The position numbers and the translations under genes are program-made. Under the pieces are notes generated by a model. It searched no databases, was not told the origin of the DNA, and was given only the letters and a program-made list of their open reading frames with translations. From Lachnospiraceae bacterium (GTDB taxonomy: Bacteria; Bacillota; Clostridia; Lachnospirales; Lachnospiraceae), in the NCBI GenBank assembly GCA_021205045.1, contig JAJPYH010000266.1, forward strand, positions 1 to 18,842: a stretch of DNA of 18,842 nt. The letters are read 5' to 3'. Every line of letters starts with the position of its first letter. Positions within the stretch are counted from its first letter, which is position 1. Shown piece by piece: positions 7,080-15,569 of this stretch.

Positions 7080-7394
7080 TTAAAGCTCCTCCGGAACGTC
7101 ATCCACCACCGGGCTGTTGAACACGACAAAGGGGTCTACATCAATACAGCGGTATTCATCCCTGCTTCCATCCAGATCCCAGGCAACGGTATAGCCGATG
7201 ACGGTTATTTTCCTTCGGAAAATTTCCGGATCCTTCAGCGGCTCATAAATGCCGCCGCTTTCAATCAGCGGCTTCATGTCCAGCGCCCGCATGGCGCCAT
7301 CGTTCATATAGGCGTATACGATATAGTCCTTTCCGGCTACGGCCTGATAAACTTCGGGATAAAACTGTGTGAAATCCAGTTTACGGTTTTTCAT
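7080..7394 (-). CDS. DUF2442 domain-containing protein
   Basis: A 104-residue protein starts at ATG 7394, preceded by AAAGGGG at about 7 bases; a longer frame to 7535 would run through the promoter and is rejected. The sequence has alternating strands and helices: LDFTQFYPEVYQAVAGKDYI, then YAYMNDGAMRALDMKPLI, then the hallmark GIYEPLKDPEIFRR and a C-terminal Asp/Val-rich tail. DUF2442 proteins are small, of unknown function, and often sit beside other small genes of unknown role; here no partner is visible. It has its own promoter and stands between the Rpn gene and the GH31 gene. Confidence 0.78.
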   Translation of the reverse strand: MKNRKLDFTQFYPEVYQAVAGKDYIVYAYMNDGAMRALDMKPLIESGGIYEPLKDPEIFRRKITVIGYTVAWDLDGSRDEYRCIDVDPFVVFNSPVVDDVPEEL

Positions 7395-7420
7395 TTGCGT
7401 CCCCTTTCTCTCTGATGACA

Positions 7421-7449
7421 ATAATAACAAAATAATATGTGAAAAGCAA
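7421..7449 (-). promoter_or_regulatory. Promoter of the DUF2442 gene
   Basis: On the minus strand TTGCTT (7449-7444), 17 bases, then TATTAT (7426-7421). The start codon at 7394 is about 20 bases after the predicted transcription start. Confidence 0.6.
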
Positions 7450-7490
7450 CCTGAAAATTGACTTTCACTTATTCGCTGTAAAATATGCGG

Positions 7491-7524
7491 TTGTGAAGAG
7501 CCCAAATCCATGTTACACTGTAAC
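7491..7524 (+). promoter_or_regulatory. Candidate promoter and operator of the GH31 gene
   Basis: TTGTGA (7491-7496), 17 bases, TACACT (7514-7519); each box matches 4 of 6. The -10 is embedded in a palindrome, GTTACA (7512-7517) C TGTAAC (7519-7524), which could be an operator. An alternative pair just upstream, TTGACT and TAAAAT, has better boxes but only a 15-base spacer. Confidence 0.35.
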
Positions 7525-7577
7525 GGAAAAATCATTCACCTGCGCGGTGGGATGTTCCATGGAGCAAGGGACATGAT

Positions 7578-7614
7578 AAATGATGTGCAGCTATCATTTG
7601 CACATCGCACATCA
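7578..7614 (+). promoter_or_regulatory. Overlapping hairpins in the GH31 leader
   Basis: AAATGAT (7578-7584) can pair with ATCATTT (7593-7599); GATGTGC (7582-7588) can instead pair with GCACATC at 7600-7606 or at 7607-7613. These stems exclude one another. They lie 50 bases upstream of the start codon. They may be an RNA switch or a sugar-repressor operator; neither is proven. Confidence 0.35.
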
Positions 7615-7663
7615 TCAATGACAGGTGAAAAGAATCGTGAAAAGAATCGGAGGAGAAGGGCAG

Positions 7664-9934
7664 ATGAACTGCGGTAGATTATCAGACTACGAAGTAAAAG
7701 GACAGATCATTTATCTGAATTTTGAGCGTCAGAAGGCGCGCCTAGAGATCATCACCCCCGGAATTGTGAATGTCTTCGCGGGGCTGATGAGTGAGGATCA
7801 CCGCTCGAAAGCCATCGAGGGGGAGAAGACCATTCCCTGCCAGGTACGTGTGGAGGAAGGGGAGGACGGTCTCTGGATTTTCACTCCTGAGCTGGGCGTC
7901 CGGGTCTGCGATAATTTCCTGGTGGATTTTTTTGATAAAAATAAGAAGCTGGTCTGTGCCGACTACCGGGGCAGCCGCACGCCTTTGAAGCGGGTCAGCG
8001 AGGAATACTTAAAGCTTCTGGCGGAGGAGGGCCACAGGGCCGGGGAGGCGGACAAGGACGGCGGACACCTCATTCAGGTGGTCAAGGCCATGACCGGGTC
8101 GGAGCATTTTTACGGGCTGGGATACAAGACCGGCTTCCTGGACAAGCGTCATTATGACTACGAGATGTGGAATACGGACAATCCGGACCCTCAGGTGGAC
8201 ACCTTCAAGGCGCTGTATAAGAGCATTCCCTTCTTTATTACCCTGACGGACAGCCACGTCTACGGCCTGTTTTTTGACAATACCTATAAGAGTTATTTCA
8301 ATATGGGGCAGGAGTCGGAGGATTATTTCTGGTTCGGCGCGGACCGGGGAAATCTGGACTATTATTATATCGCCGGAGACAATATGCCTCAGGTGCTGGG
8401 CGGTTACACATATCTGACCGGCACCACGCCGCTGCCCCAGAAGTGGACCCTGGGGTATCACCAGAGCCGCTGGGGCTATGTGACCCAGGAGGATGTGCAG
8501 GAGATCGCGGACGGCATGCGGGACAATGACATTCCCTGCGATTCCATTCATCTGGACATCGACTATATGCGCGGGTACCGGGATTTCACCTGGGATCTGT
8601 CCAGGTATCACGGCGATCCGGAGGGCTTCTTGCAGAAGATGGCGGACCGGGGCTTCAAGATGGTCTGCATCAACGACGCGGGAGTCAAAAAGGAAGAGGG
8701 ATACGAGATCTACGATGAGGGCGTGGAGAACGGGTATTTTGCGAAAACGCCGGAGGGAGAGGTCTACATCAACGCGGTCTGGCCCGGCGAATCCGCTTTC
8801 CCGGATTTTGGAAATCCGAAGGTCAGAAGGTGGTGGGCGGACAAGACCGATTTTCTGGTAAAAAAAGGCATCCGCGGTATCTGGAATGATATGAACGAGC
8901 CGGCCAGCTTCAAAGGCCCTCTGCCGGATGATGTGGTGTTTACTGATGAGGATCGGCCTGTGGATCACGCGGGCATCCACAATGTCTATGGGCATCTGAT
9001 GTCTAAGGCCACCTATGAGGGCTTAAAGGAGCACGACGGCCGCCGTCCCTTCGTCATCACCAGAGCCTGCTACGCAGGCAGCCAGAAATATACCATGGTC
9101 TGGACCGGGGACAACACCAGCATGTGGGGGCATCTGCAGATGGCCATTCCCCAGCTGTGCAACCTGGGGCTGTCCGGCATGCCCTTCGCGGGGACGGATA
9201 TCGGAGGCTTTGGGGCGGATGTCACCCCGGAGCTTCTGGCCCGCTGGATTGAGCTGGGCAGCCTGTCTCCCTTCTGCCGCAACCATTCCGCCATGGGAAG
9301 CCGCAGACAGGAGCCCTGGGTGTTTGGCAACAGGGTGCTGGATATTTACCGCAAATATGTAAAGCTCCGCTACCGCCTGATTCCTTATTTTTATGATCTG
9401 TTCTTTGAGGGAGAAAGGACGGGCGCGCCCATCATGCGGCCCCTGGTCTATGAGTATGAAAAGGATGAGACGGCCCGGACCTGCAATGATGAGTTTATGA
9501 TCGGCAGCCGCATCCTGGTATCACCGGTGGTGCAGCAGGGCATGGATCACCGCATGGTTTATCTGCCGGAGGGGGAGTGGTACGATTACTGGACCGGAGA
9601 AAAGAAGGCGGGTCCCGCCTGGTTTGTGCGGGAGGCACCCCTGGATGTGTGCCCGATATATGTGAAGGCCGGGACGGCGCTGCCCTGCATGCCGGAGCAG
9701 TCCTACGTGGGGGAGAAGCCCAACGACACCCTGATTTTGCAGGTATACCCGGGCGAGGGAGAGTATGACCACTACCTGGACAACGGGGAGGACTTTGCCT
9801 ACAGAGAGGGGAAATATCACCAGTACCATTTCACGGTGAAGCCGGATGGGACGGTGGAGACGCAGGTGGTGCATGAGGGGTACGAGAAACCATACAAGAG
9901 TATTCTGATTCAAACAGTTGGAGTTGGCGAATGA
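7664..9934 (+). CDS. Glycoside hydrolase family 31 alpha-glucosidase
   Basis: A 756-residue cytosolic enzyme without a signal peptide. It should hydrolyse alpha-linked glucose from the non-reducing end of oligosaccharides. The N-terminal beta domain leads to the barrel with the family motifs GYHQSRWGY, HLDIDYM, GIWNDMNEP (nucleophile Asp409) and WTGDNTSMW (acid/base Asp483), then RNHS and the C-terminal beta-sandwich. Length is usual for the family. The motifs fit alpha-glucosidase better than alpha-xylosidase, but the linkage cannot be read from sequence. The start at 7664 follows GGAGGAG by 8 bases. A GTG start at 7625 would add 13 residues containing a 12-base direct repeat and has no ribosome site. 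It converges on the ABC importer operon; no transporter or sugar regulator is next to it on the same strand. Confidence 0.92.
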   Translation: MNCGRLSDYEVKGQIIYLNFERQKARLEIITPGIVNVFAGLMSEDHRSKAIEGEKTIPCQVRVEEGEDGLWIFTPELGVRVCDNFLVDFFDKNKKLVCADYRGSRTPLKRVSEEYLKLLAEEGHRAGEADKDGGHLIQVVKAMTGSEHFYGLGYKTGFLDKRHYDYEMWNTDNPDPQVDTFKALYKSIPFFITLTDSHVYGLFFDNTYKSYFNMGQESEDYFWFGADRGNLDYYYIAGDNMPQVLGGYTYLTGTTPLPQKWTLGYHQSRWGYVTQEDVQEIADGMRDNDIPCDSIHLDIDYMRGYRDFTWDLSRYHGDPEGFLQKMADRGFKMVCINDAGVKKEEGYEIYDEGVENGYFAKTPEGEVYINAVWPGESAFPDFGNPKVRRWWADKTDFLVKKGIRGIWNDMNEPASFKGPLPDDVVFTDEDRPVDHAGIHNVYGHLMSKATYEGLKEHDGRRPFVITRACYAGSQKYTMVWTGDNTSMWGHLQMAIPQLCNLGLSGMPFAGTDIGGFGADVTPELLARWIELGSLSPFCRNHSAMGSRRQEPWVFGNRVLDIYRKYVKLRYRLIPYFYDLFFEGERTGAPIMRPLVYEYEKDETARTCNDEFMIGSRILVSPVVQQGMDHRMVYLPEGEWYDYWTGEKKAGPAWFVREAPLDVCPIYVKAGTALPCMPEQSYVGEKPNDTLILQVYPGEGEYDHYLDNGEDFAYREGKYHQYHFTVKPDGTVETQVVHEGYEKPYKSILIQTVGVGE

Positions 9935-9960
9935 CCCGACAGGGCTGACTTGTCGCAGAC

Positions 9961-10032
9961 AAAAAATGCCCTCTGGAAAAGATAAGATGAAGATGAACAA
10001 TAGCTTTTCACCGCTCTTTTCCGGAGGGCATT
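9961..10032 (-). terminator. Terminator of the ABC importer operon
   Basis: On the minus strand a 17-bp stem, plus-strand arms 9965-9981 and 10016-10032 (AATGCCCTC and GAGGGCATT at its ends) with one mismatch, is followed by six T. The loop is long, 34 bases, and can form an inner GAAAAG/CTTTTC stem. It starts 14 bases after the ATPase stop codon. The plus-strand side lacks a U-tract, so it is unlikely to serve the GH31 gene. Confidence 0.75.
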
Positions 10033-10045
10033 GTGACCTTGAAAT

Positions 10046-11680
10046 CTATAACGCCGCCTCTAACAGCTTCTTTGTATATTCATGCCGGGGATGTCGGTAC
10101 ACCTCCTCAACATCCCCGATTTCCACCAGCTCCCCGAAATACAGGACTGCCACTCTGGAGCAGATATGCCTGACCAGATTTAAATCATGGGAAATGAAAA
10201 CAATGGTCAGCTTTCTCTTCTGGTGCAGCTCCAGCAGCAGATCCAGTATCTGTGACTGGATGGTGACATCCAGGGCCGACACCGGCTCATCGGCCACCAG
10301 AATCCTGGGTTGGCGCAAAAGCGCGGTTCCGATGCTGACACGCTGGCGCTGTCCGCCGGAAAGCTCCCGGGGATAGCGGTCATAAAAGGACAGATCCAGG
10401 CCCACGTCGGCCAGCATTTCTTCCACCAGTCGGCGCTGCTCTTTTCTATCCCGGATGCCCAGCACCCGAAGGGGCTCTGTCATGATCCAGCCGATCTTGT
10501 GGGCGGGATTTAAGGAACTGAAGGGATCCTGGAAGACCATCTGTGGGCGGGAGAAAAATGCATCGTTTCCTGCATGAAGTCTGCCGGATTTGCCGTGGCT
10601 ACCGTTCTGGGGGCTTCCTTTCACCTCACCATTTTGCAAAAATGCAATTTCTCCGTCATAATCCGGATTCAGCCCCACAATGGCCTTTGCCAGCGTGGAC
10701 TTGCCGCAGCCGCTCTCCCCGACGATGCCGAACAGCTCTCCCTCCTTCACGGAAAAGGACACATCCTTTACCACACGGCGGCGCTCTTTTTTGCCCCAGA
10801 AGCCGTTATTTTTTTCCTCATAATAGACATTCACATGCTGTAAAGACAGTGCCGGTGTCTGTGTCGTCACCTTTCCGGGATTCTCGGGAAAAGAAGCCAC
10901 CAGCGTTTTGGTGTATTCGTGTTCCGGATGCTCCAGCACCCGCCGCACTTCTCCCCGCTCCACAATCTGCCCGTTGTACATGACCAGTACATTGTGGCAG
11001 ATTTTTCTGATCACATGCAGATCGTGGGAAATAAACAGGATGGCCACCTTCCTCCTGCGGTGCAGCTCCAGCAAAAGCTCCAGAATCTGCTGCTGCACCA
11101 GCACATCCAGGGCGGTGGTGGGCTCGTCCGCAATCAGAAGCTTCGGTTCACAGATCATAGCCTGAGCGATCATGACCCGCTGCCGCATTCCCCCGGACAG
11201 CTCGTGAGGATACTTGCCGTACAGCGCCTCAGGGTCAGGCAGACCCACATCCGCCAGCGCCTCCACTACCTTTTGGTGAATCTCATCCTTCCCCAGGGCA
11301 GTGTGGAGCTTTAACGTCTCCCCCACCTGCGTACCGATTTTCATCACCGGATTCAGACTGGTCATGGGCTCCTGAAAAATCATGGAAATATCATTTCCCC
11401 GGATGCGGCTTTGTTCCTCTTCGCTCATGGACAGAATTTCACGTCCCTCAAAGCGAATACTTCCGCCCATCACCCGGGCTTCCGAAGACAGAAGCCCCAT
11501 GGCTGCCAGCGCCGTCATGGACTTTCCCGCCCCGGACTCCCCCACAATTCCCAGAATTTCCCCTTCCTCAATGGAAAAGGAAATATCATTCACTACGGTC
11601 TGCATGGCAAGCTTCCGGGTTCCTTTTATTTCTTCCGGAAACGCTATAGATAAATGTTCAATATCAAATAAATGGTTCAT
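10046..11680 (-). CDS. Fused double ATPase of a peptide/nickel-type ABC importer
   Basis: The 544-residue protein joins two complete nucleotide-binding domains that are usually separate (DppD plus DppF type). The first has Walker A GESGAGKS (47-54), signature LSGGM (161-165), Walker B LLIADEPTTALD and a HEYTKTL tail. The second has GESGCGKS (321-328), LSGGQ (440-444), ILVADEPVSALD and HEYTKKL. The tails match the oligopeptide/dipeptide C-terminal extension. The Gln and switch His residues are present (FQEP, SHD), so both sites look active. It powers import through the two permeases encoded just upstream. ATG 11680 follows GGGGA by 7 bases; a longer frame to 11728 overlaps the permease gene and is rejected. 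Fused double ATPases are known (GsiA, YejF), so the fusion is not new in itself. Confidence 0.9.
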   Translation of the reverse strand: MNHLFDIEHLSIAFPEEIKGTRKLAMQTVVNDISFSIEEGEILGIVGESGAGKSMTALAAMGLLSSEARVMGGSIRFEGREILSMSEEEQSRIRGNDISMIFQEPMTSLNPVMKIGTQVGETLKLHTALGKDEIHQKVVEALADVGLPDPEALYGKYPHELSGGMRQRVMIAQAMICEPKLLIADEPTTALDVLVQQQILELLLELHRRRKVAILFISHDLHVIRKICHNVLVMYNGQIVERGEVRRVLEHPEHEYTKTLVASFPENPGKVTTQTPALSLQHVNVYYEEKNNGFWGKKERRRVVKDVSFSVKEGELFGIVGESGCGKSTLAKAIVGLNPDYDGEIAFLQNGEVKGSPQNGSHGKSGRLHAGNDAFFSRPQMVFQDPFSSLNPAHKIGWIMTEPLRVLGIRDRKEQRRLVEEMLADVGLDLSFYDRYPRELSGGQRQRVSIGTALLRQPRILVADEPVSALDVTIQSQILDLLLELHQKRKLTIVFISHDLNLVRHICSRVAVLYFGELVEIGDVEEVYRHPRHEYTKKLLEAAL

Positions 11681-11696
11681 TATAAAATCCCCGCGC

Positions 11697-12602
11697 CTAA
11701 TTTCTCTGCAGCTTCCGCAGCCCCTCACTGATCAGACTGAACCCCAGTATCATCAGTATAATCGTCACCCCCGGCGCAATGGCGTACCAGGGCGCCACAT
11801 ACAGATAGGACTGCGCCTCCGACAGCATCCGTCCCAGGCTGGCATTGGGCGGCTGCACCCCCAGCCCCAGATAACTCATACTGGCCTCCGCCAGCACCGC
11901 ATTGTTGAACCCGATGGCCGCGCTGGTCAGCATACTGACAAAAGAGTTGGGCAGAATATGCGCAAAAATAATCCGCAGGGTTCCCACCCCGGTGACCCTG
12001 GCGCTGCGGACAAAATCCAGCTCCCGGCAGCGAATCATCTCACTGCGCACAATCCGGGCAAAGCTGGGAATAAATAAAATCCCCAGAGCCAGGATCAGAT
12101 TATTGGTGCCCTCCCCCAGAAAGCTGATGAACAATAACGCCAGCAGAACGCTGGGAAAGGAGAGCAGCACATCATTTAACCGCATGACGATCTCATCCAG
12201 CAGACCGCCGAAATATCCGGTGAAAGCCCCCACGATGGTGCCGCCCACAGCGCCGATTGCCACCGTGCAGGCCGCCACCAGATAGGTGATGCCGCTGCCG
12301 TTCATGATCCGGCTTAAGATATCCCGGCCGAAGTTGTCCGTCCCCAGCGGATGGGCAAAACAGGGCGCCAGATTGACGGCGGAAGCGTCCATGGCGGTGG
12401 GAGAGTAGGGCGTCCAGAAGTGCCCGATGAGAGCCATCAGAGCCAGGGCGATGCTTAAGGAAAGACCGATGATCAGACTGTAATTGTGCTTTTTTTTCAT
12501 TTGCTTTCCCGTATCATCAATACGGGAATCCGGGCCGCTGCTGGAAGGCACGCTTTTTCTTTGCAAAACAGGATGCGGATGTACAGGAATTGTTTTTTGC
12601 AT
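11697..12602 (-). CDS. ABC importer permease, DppC/OppC type
   Basis: The 301-residue membrane protein starts at 12602 after a strong AAGGAGG site. It has a 35-residue hydrophilic N-terminus, a first membrane helix (YSLIIGLSLSIALALMALIG), the PLGTDNFGRDILSR motif typical of DppC/OppC, and further helices. The ATPase-contact loop reads ELDFVRSARVTGVG. It forms half of the membrane channel, pairing with the DppB-like permease whose stop codon is 14 bases upstream. The ATPase gene starts 16 bases further on, so the three are one transcription unit. The family is clear, but the transported ligand (peptide, nickel, or sugar-like) cannot be told from sequence. Confidence 0.9.
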   Translation of the reverse strand: MQKTIPVHPHPVLQRKSVPSSSGPDSRIDDTGKQMKKKHNYSLIIGLSLSIALALMALIGHFWTPYSPTAMDASAVNLAPCFAHPLGTDNFGRDILSRIMNGSGITYLVAACTVAIGAVGGTIVGAFTGYFGGLLDEIVMRLNDVLLSFPSVLLALLFISFLGEGTNNLILALGILFIPSFARIVRSEMIRCRELDFVRSARVTGVGTLRIIFAHILPNSFVSMLTSAAIGFNNAVLAEASMSYLGLGVQPPNASLGRMLSEAQSYLYVAPWYAIAPGVTIILMILGFSLISEGLRKLQRN

Positions 12603-12616
12603 ATACAGCCTCCTTA

Positions 12617-13570
12617 TCAGACTTCGGTTCTGACCCGCGGGTCCACAAACTGATACAGAATATCTACTATAAAATTAATCATCACCACCACCGCCGTGAT
12701 ATAGGTCACAATGGCCTGCACCACCGGATAATCCCTGGCGGAAATAGAGGTGATCAGAAGCCGCCCCATTCCCGGAAGGCCGAAGACCTGCTCCACCACG
12801 ATGCTGCCCGCCAGAATTTCCGCGATGACCATGGCCAGAAAGGTGATCACGGGGATCAGAGCGTTTTTCAGCACATGGCTGTAGAGCACGCGAAAAGAAC
12901 GCGCTCCCTTGTTGCGGGCGGTGCGCACATAATCCTGATGTAATTCGCTCAAAATGGAATTGCGTAAAAATTTGACCACCATGGCGATCTTTGGCAGAGC
13001 CACCGCGATGGCGGGGAAGATCATGTAGCGGATGCAGCCCCAAAAATCTTCGGAAGGGGAAATGTAGGCGCCGGGCTGAAACCATTTCAGCACCAGGCCG
13101 AAGACATAGGTCATCAGCATTCCCAGAAAGAAGGAGGGAACGGCCATGACCACCTGACTGACCTGATTGATCAGCGTATCCAGCCATTTTCCGGCGTACA
13201 TGGCGCTGAGAATGCCCAGCGGAAGGGAGATGACCAGGATCAGGATCAGAGACAGAATGGCAAGAATCAGAGTCACCGGAAGCCTTGTGGCTAAGAGCTC
13301 GGCCACCGTGACATTACTGTACTGATAGGAATCACCGAAATCTCCCCGCAGGGCTGAGCTGAGCCATTGAAAATAACGCACGGGGAGAGGGTCATTTAAG
13401 CCCATTTCCTCCCGCAGCGCTTCCACCTGCTCCTCGGTCGCATCCATGTCCAGCTTTGATAAAGCCGCATCGCCGGGAATCACGGTAAACGCCGCGAAGG
13501 TGAGCAGGGTAATCAACAACAATGTCATAATGAGAGTGATAAATTTTTTAATAAAATAATGAAGGCTCAT
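12617..13570 (-). CDS. ABC importer permease, DppB/OppB type
   Basis: The 317-residue permease has a first helix followed by a conserved extracytoplasmic stretch (FTVIPGDAALSKL, then EALREEMGLNDPLPVRYFQW), five more helices, and the ATPase-contact loop QDYVRTARNKGAR. The C-terminus ends FVDPRVR, the usual DppB/OppB end. ATG 13570 follows GGGTG by about 7 bases; a GTG at 13579 would add three residues with no ribosome site. It is downstream of the binding-protein gene, from which it is separated by a hairpin of about 60 bases, and forms the channel with the DppC-like partner. Confidence 0.9.
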   Translation of the reverse strand: MSLHYFIKKFITLIMTLLLITLLTFAAFTVIPGDAALSKLDMDATEEQVEALREEMGLNDPLPVRYFQWLSSALRGDFGDSYQYSNVTVAELLATRLPVTLILAILSLILILVISLPLGILSAMYAGKWLDTLINQVSQVVMAVPSFFLGMLMTYVFGLVLKWFQPGAYISPSEDFWGCIRYMIFPAIAVALPKIAMVVKFLRNSILSELHQDYVRTARNKGARSFRVLYSHVLKNALIPVITFLAMVIAEILAGSIVVEQVFGLPGMGRLLITSISARDYPVVQAIVTYITAVVVMINFIVDILYQFVDPRVRTEV

Positions 13571-13603
13571 AATCAGCACCCGTGGTGGATTTTGGTATCA
13601 GGA

Positions 13604-13663
13604 CACATAAAGGAAGCTGAAAGTCCGCGCTGATGGACAGGACGGATCGGCCTCCTTTATGTG
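13604..13663 (-). promoter_or_regulatory. Hairpin between binding protein and permease genes
   Basis: CACATAAAGGA (13604-13614) pairs with TCCTTTATGTG (13653-13663) around an inner GTCC/GGAC stem. No strong U-tract follows. Such intercistronic hairpins often protect the binding-protein mRNA and partly stop transcription, keeping the lipoprotein more abundant than the permeases. Confidence 0.55.
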
Positions 13664-13672
13664 ACCGGTGAA

Positions 13673-15295
13673 TTATTTTGAAACCATATAAATCGTGGAC
13701 ATATCCCACGCCGAGGTAGGATAGAACACATATCCGGCATAGTCCGAGCTGACCGCTACGAAGTCCGCCGGATCCTCAATATAGACGGCCACGGCGTTTT
13801 CGGCCAGGTTGATCTGCATCTGCTTGTACAGATCCGCCTTTTCATCGGTATCGATGGCGGCCAGAGCCTGCTCCAGCAGAGCATCGTATTCTTCACTGGA
13901 ATAATTGAAGAAATTATTGGAGGCGTCGGACTTGTATCTGGCCAGCCAGTCGCTGGGGTTCAAATCCCCGTCAAAGCTGATGACAGTGGCCTGATAATCA
14001 CGGCCCTTGTATACATCCGACAGCCAGGTGGTCCACTCCACCTCCTGGATGGTCACGTTGATGCCCACCTCCTCCAGCTGACTGGCGATGATCTGCGCCG
14101 TGTCCACATGCTGGGAATAGGAGCTGGGAACGCTGATGGTCAGATCAAAGCCGTCGGCATAACCGGCCTCGGCCAGCAGCTCCTTTGCCTTTTCCACATC
14201 ATAGGTGTACATATCGGCGGTGCTTTCCTCATACCAGGTGGTCAGCGCGGGGATCATATGGGAGCCGATGATCTCACTGGCGCCGTCAAACAGAAACTGA
14301 TTGATCTCCTCCCGGTTGACAGCATAGCACAGAGCCTGGCGCACCCGCACGTCGGACAGGGGTTCATACTCGTGGTTCAGAAACAGGGCGTGAACCAGAT
14401 GCATGGAGCCCTCCACGATGTTGAACTGATCGCTGTACTGGGTCTCAAGGGTCTGCACCTGAGAGGTGGTCAGATAATTGAGGATATCAATGGTCCCCGC
14501 TAAAAGCTGGGTGAAGGCAGTCTCCGTATCCGCGATAAATTTAAACTCCACCTGATCCAGGTAAGCCGCGTCTCCCCAGTAATATTCGTTTCTCTCCAGA
14601 ATCAGATTCTGTCCCACAGAGTAGGAAACATACTTAAAGGGACCGGTTCCGATGGGATTGCCCGCCGGGTCGTCGTTGGACGCCGGAATAATGGCCACAG
14701 TCAACTGTGCCAGAAATTCGGAATTGGCTTCCGTCAGCCAGATACTGACCGTACTTTCATCGTCGATGACGACCGAGTCCACTGCAGTTGCAAAAGAGGA
14801 AGATTCGCCCTGAATTTGGGCATAGCGTTCGATAGAATATTTGACGTCTTCCACGGTCACAGCTGTTCCGTCACTGAATAAAATGCCCTCTCTTAAGGTG
14901 AACGTATAACACGTCGCATCCTCTGAGATCACGTAACTGCTGGCGACCGCCGGCTCAAGATCGCCGTCGGAAGTGGCCTTGACAAGGCCTTCGTACATAT
15001 TGAACACCACACTTCGAGTTCCTGCGTCCGTAGATTCATGGGGGTCAAGACTTACCAGGTCCTGCGTCATGCCGAGCACGACGCTGCCGCCTGTCGTAGG
15101 TGTACTGTCTGAAGAAGTATCAGATTCCATAGAAGCATCGGCGTTGTCCGTATCGGCGTCCGTGGAGGAGCTGCTTTCGGAGGAGGCCGATTCATTGGTC
15201 TGTGCATCGGAGCTCTTGCTGCCCTGGCCGCATGCGCCAAGTGCAACAGAGACGAGGAGGGCCAGTGCGCAGAAAAGAACAAGTTTCTTTTTCAT
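13673..15295 (-). CDS. Solute-binding lipoprotein of a peptide/nickel-type ABC importer
   Basis: The 540-residue protein has a lipoprotein signal, MKKKLVLF with lipobox LGAC and acylated Cys22. A Ser/Asp/Thr-rich tether runs to about residue 65. The rest is an SBP family 5 domain: LVSLDPHES, YTFTLREGILFSDGTAVTVE, GTGPFKYVSYSVGQ, VRQALCYAVNREEINQFLFD and ELLAEAGYADGFDL are familiar landmarks. It binds ligand outside the membrane and hands it to the permeases. The ATG at 15295 follows AGAGGT by 8 bases; a start at 15331 would spoil the signal peptide. It is first in the operon with its own consensus promoter. Ligand unknown: the family covers peptides, nickel, opines and some oligosaccharides. 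Confidence 0.92.
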   Translation of the reverse strand: MKKKLVLFCALALLVSVALGACGQGSKSSDAQTNESASSESSSSTDADTDNADASMESDTSSDSTPTTGGSVVLGMTQDLVSLDPHESTDAGTRSVVFNMYEGLVKATSDGDLEPAVASSYVISEDATCYTFTLREGILFSDGTAVTVEDVKYSIERYAQIQGESSSFATAVDSVVIDDESTVSIWLTEANSEFLAQLTVAIIPASNDDPAGNPIGTGPFKYVSYSVGQNLILERNEYYWGDAAYLDQVEFKFIADTETAFTQLLAGTIDILNYLTTSQVQTLETQYSDQFNIVEGSMHLVHALFLNHEYEPLSDVRVRQALCYAVNREEINQFLFDGASEIIGSHMIPALTTWYEESTADMYTYDVEKAKELLAEAGYADGFDLTISVPSSYSQHVDTAQIIASQLEEVGINVTIQEVEWTTWLSDVYKGRDYQATVISFDGDLNPSDWLARYKSDASNNFFNYSSEEYDALLEQALAAIDTDEKADLYKQMQINLAENAVAVYIEDPADFVAVSSDYAGYVFYPTSAWDMSTIYMVSK

Positions 15296-15349
15296 GTGAG
15301 TTACCTCTCTAATCTCTAATATTTCTCCCATTATTTGATTGTCCAGGTC

Positions 15350-15378
15350 ATTGTACGCTATTTTCGTTCAAATTTCAA
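15350..15378 (-). promoter_or_regulatory. Promoter of the ABC importer operon
   Basis: On the minus strand TTGAAA (15378-15373), 17 bases, TACAAT (15355-15350). Transcription would begin near 15343, about 48 bases before the start codon. A TTTCAATAAAAAAA direct repeat, at 15373 and 15405, flanks a GCTTAAGC palindrome just upstream; a regulator site there is possible. Confidence 0.75.
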
Positions 15379-15469
15379 TAAAAAAAGGGCGGCTTAAGCG
15401 GTTGTTTCAATAAAAAAACAAAATTCTGCGGGAGATGTTCACTTGCGGCAGCGTTACAATAAAATCATC

Positions 15470-15498
15470 TTGCAAGGGTTGTCCCTTTGTAGTATTAT
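15470..15498 (+). promoter_or_regulatory. Promoter of the thiN-HAD operon
   Basis: TTGCAA (15470-15475), 17 bases, TATTAT (15493-15498). The spacer contains an AAGGG/CCCTT inverted repeat that a regulator could read. Confidence 0.7.
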
Positions 15499-15518
15499 TT
15501 TTCTGAAAGAAACGCATC

Positions 15519-15536
15519 TGTCCATGAATTTGGACA
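15519..15536 (+). promoter_or_regulatory. Inverted repeat in the thiN leader
   Basis: TGTCCA (15519-15524), six bases, TGGACA (15531-15536), about 15 to 30 bases after the predicted transcription start. It may be an operator or a short hairpin. The leader is too short for, and lacks the conserved cores of, a TPP riboswitch. Confidence 0.35.
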
Positions 15537-15569
15537 TTATATATAGGAAGAAACGAGGAAGATAAATAT

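Noticed and set aside
7625..7663. GTG start at 7625 for the GH31 gene
   Set aside because: No ribosome site precedes it, whereas ATG 7664 has GGAGGAG at 8 bases; the extra codons are a 12-base direct repeat.
8009..8995. Long minus-strand ORF of 328 residues
   Set aside because: It is the antisense shadow of the GH31 barrel, with no family motifs or ribosome site.
15499..15569. TPP riboswitch upstream of thiN
   Set aside because: The leader is about 65 bases and lacks the conserved CTGAGA-type and ACCTGATCTGG-like cores.
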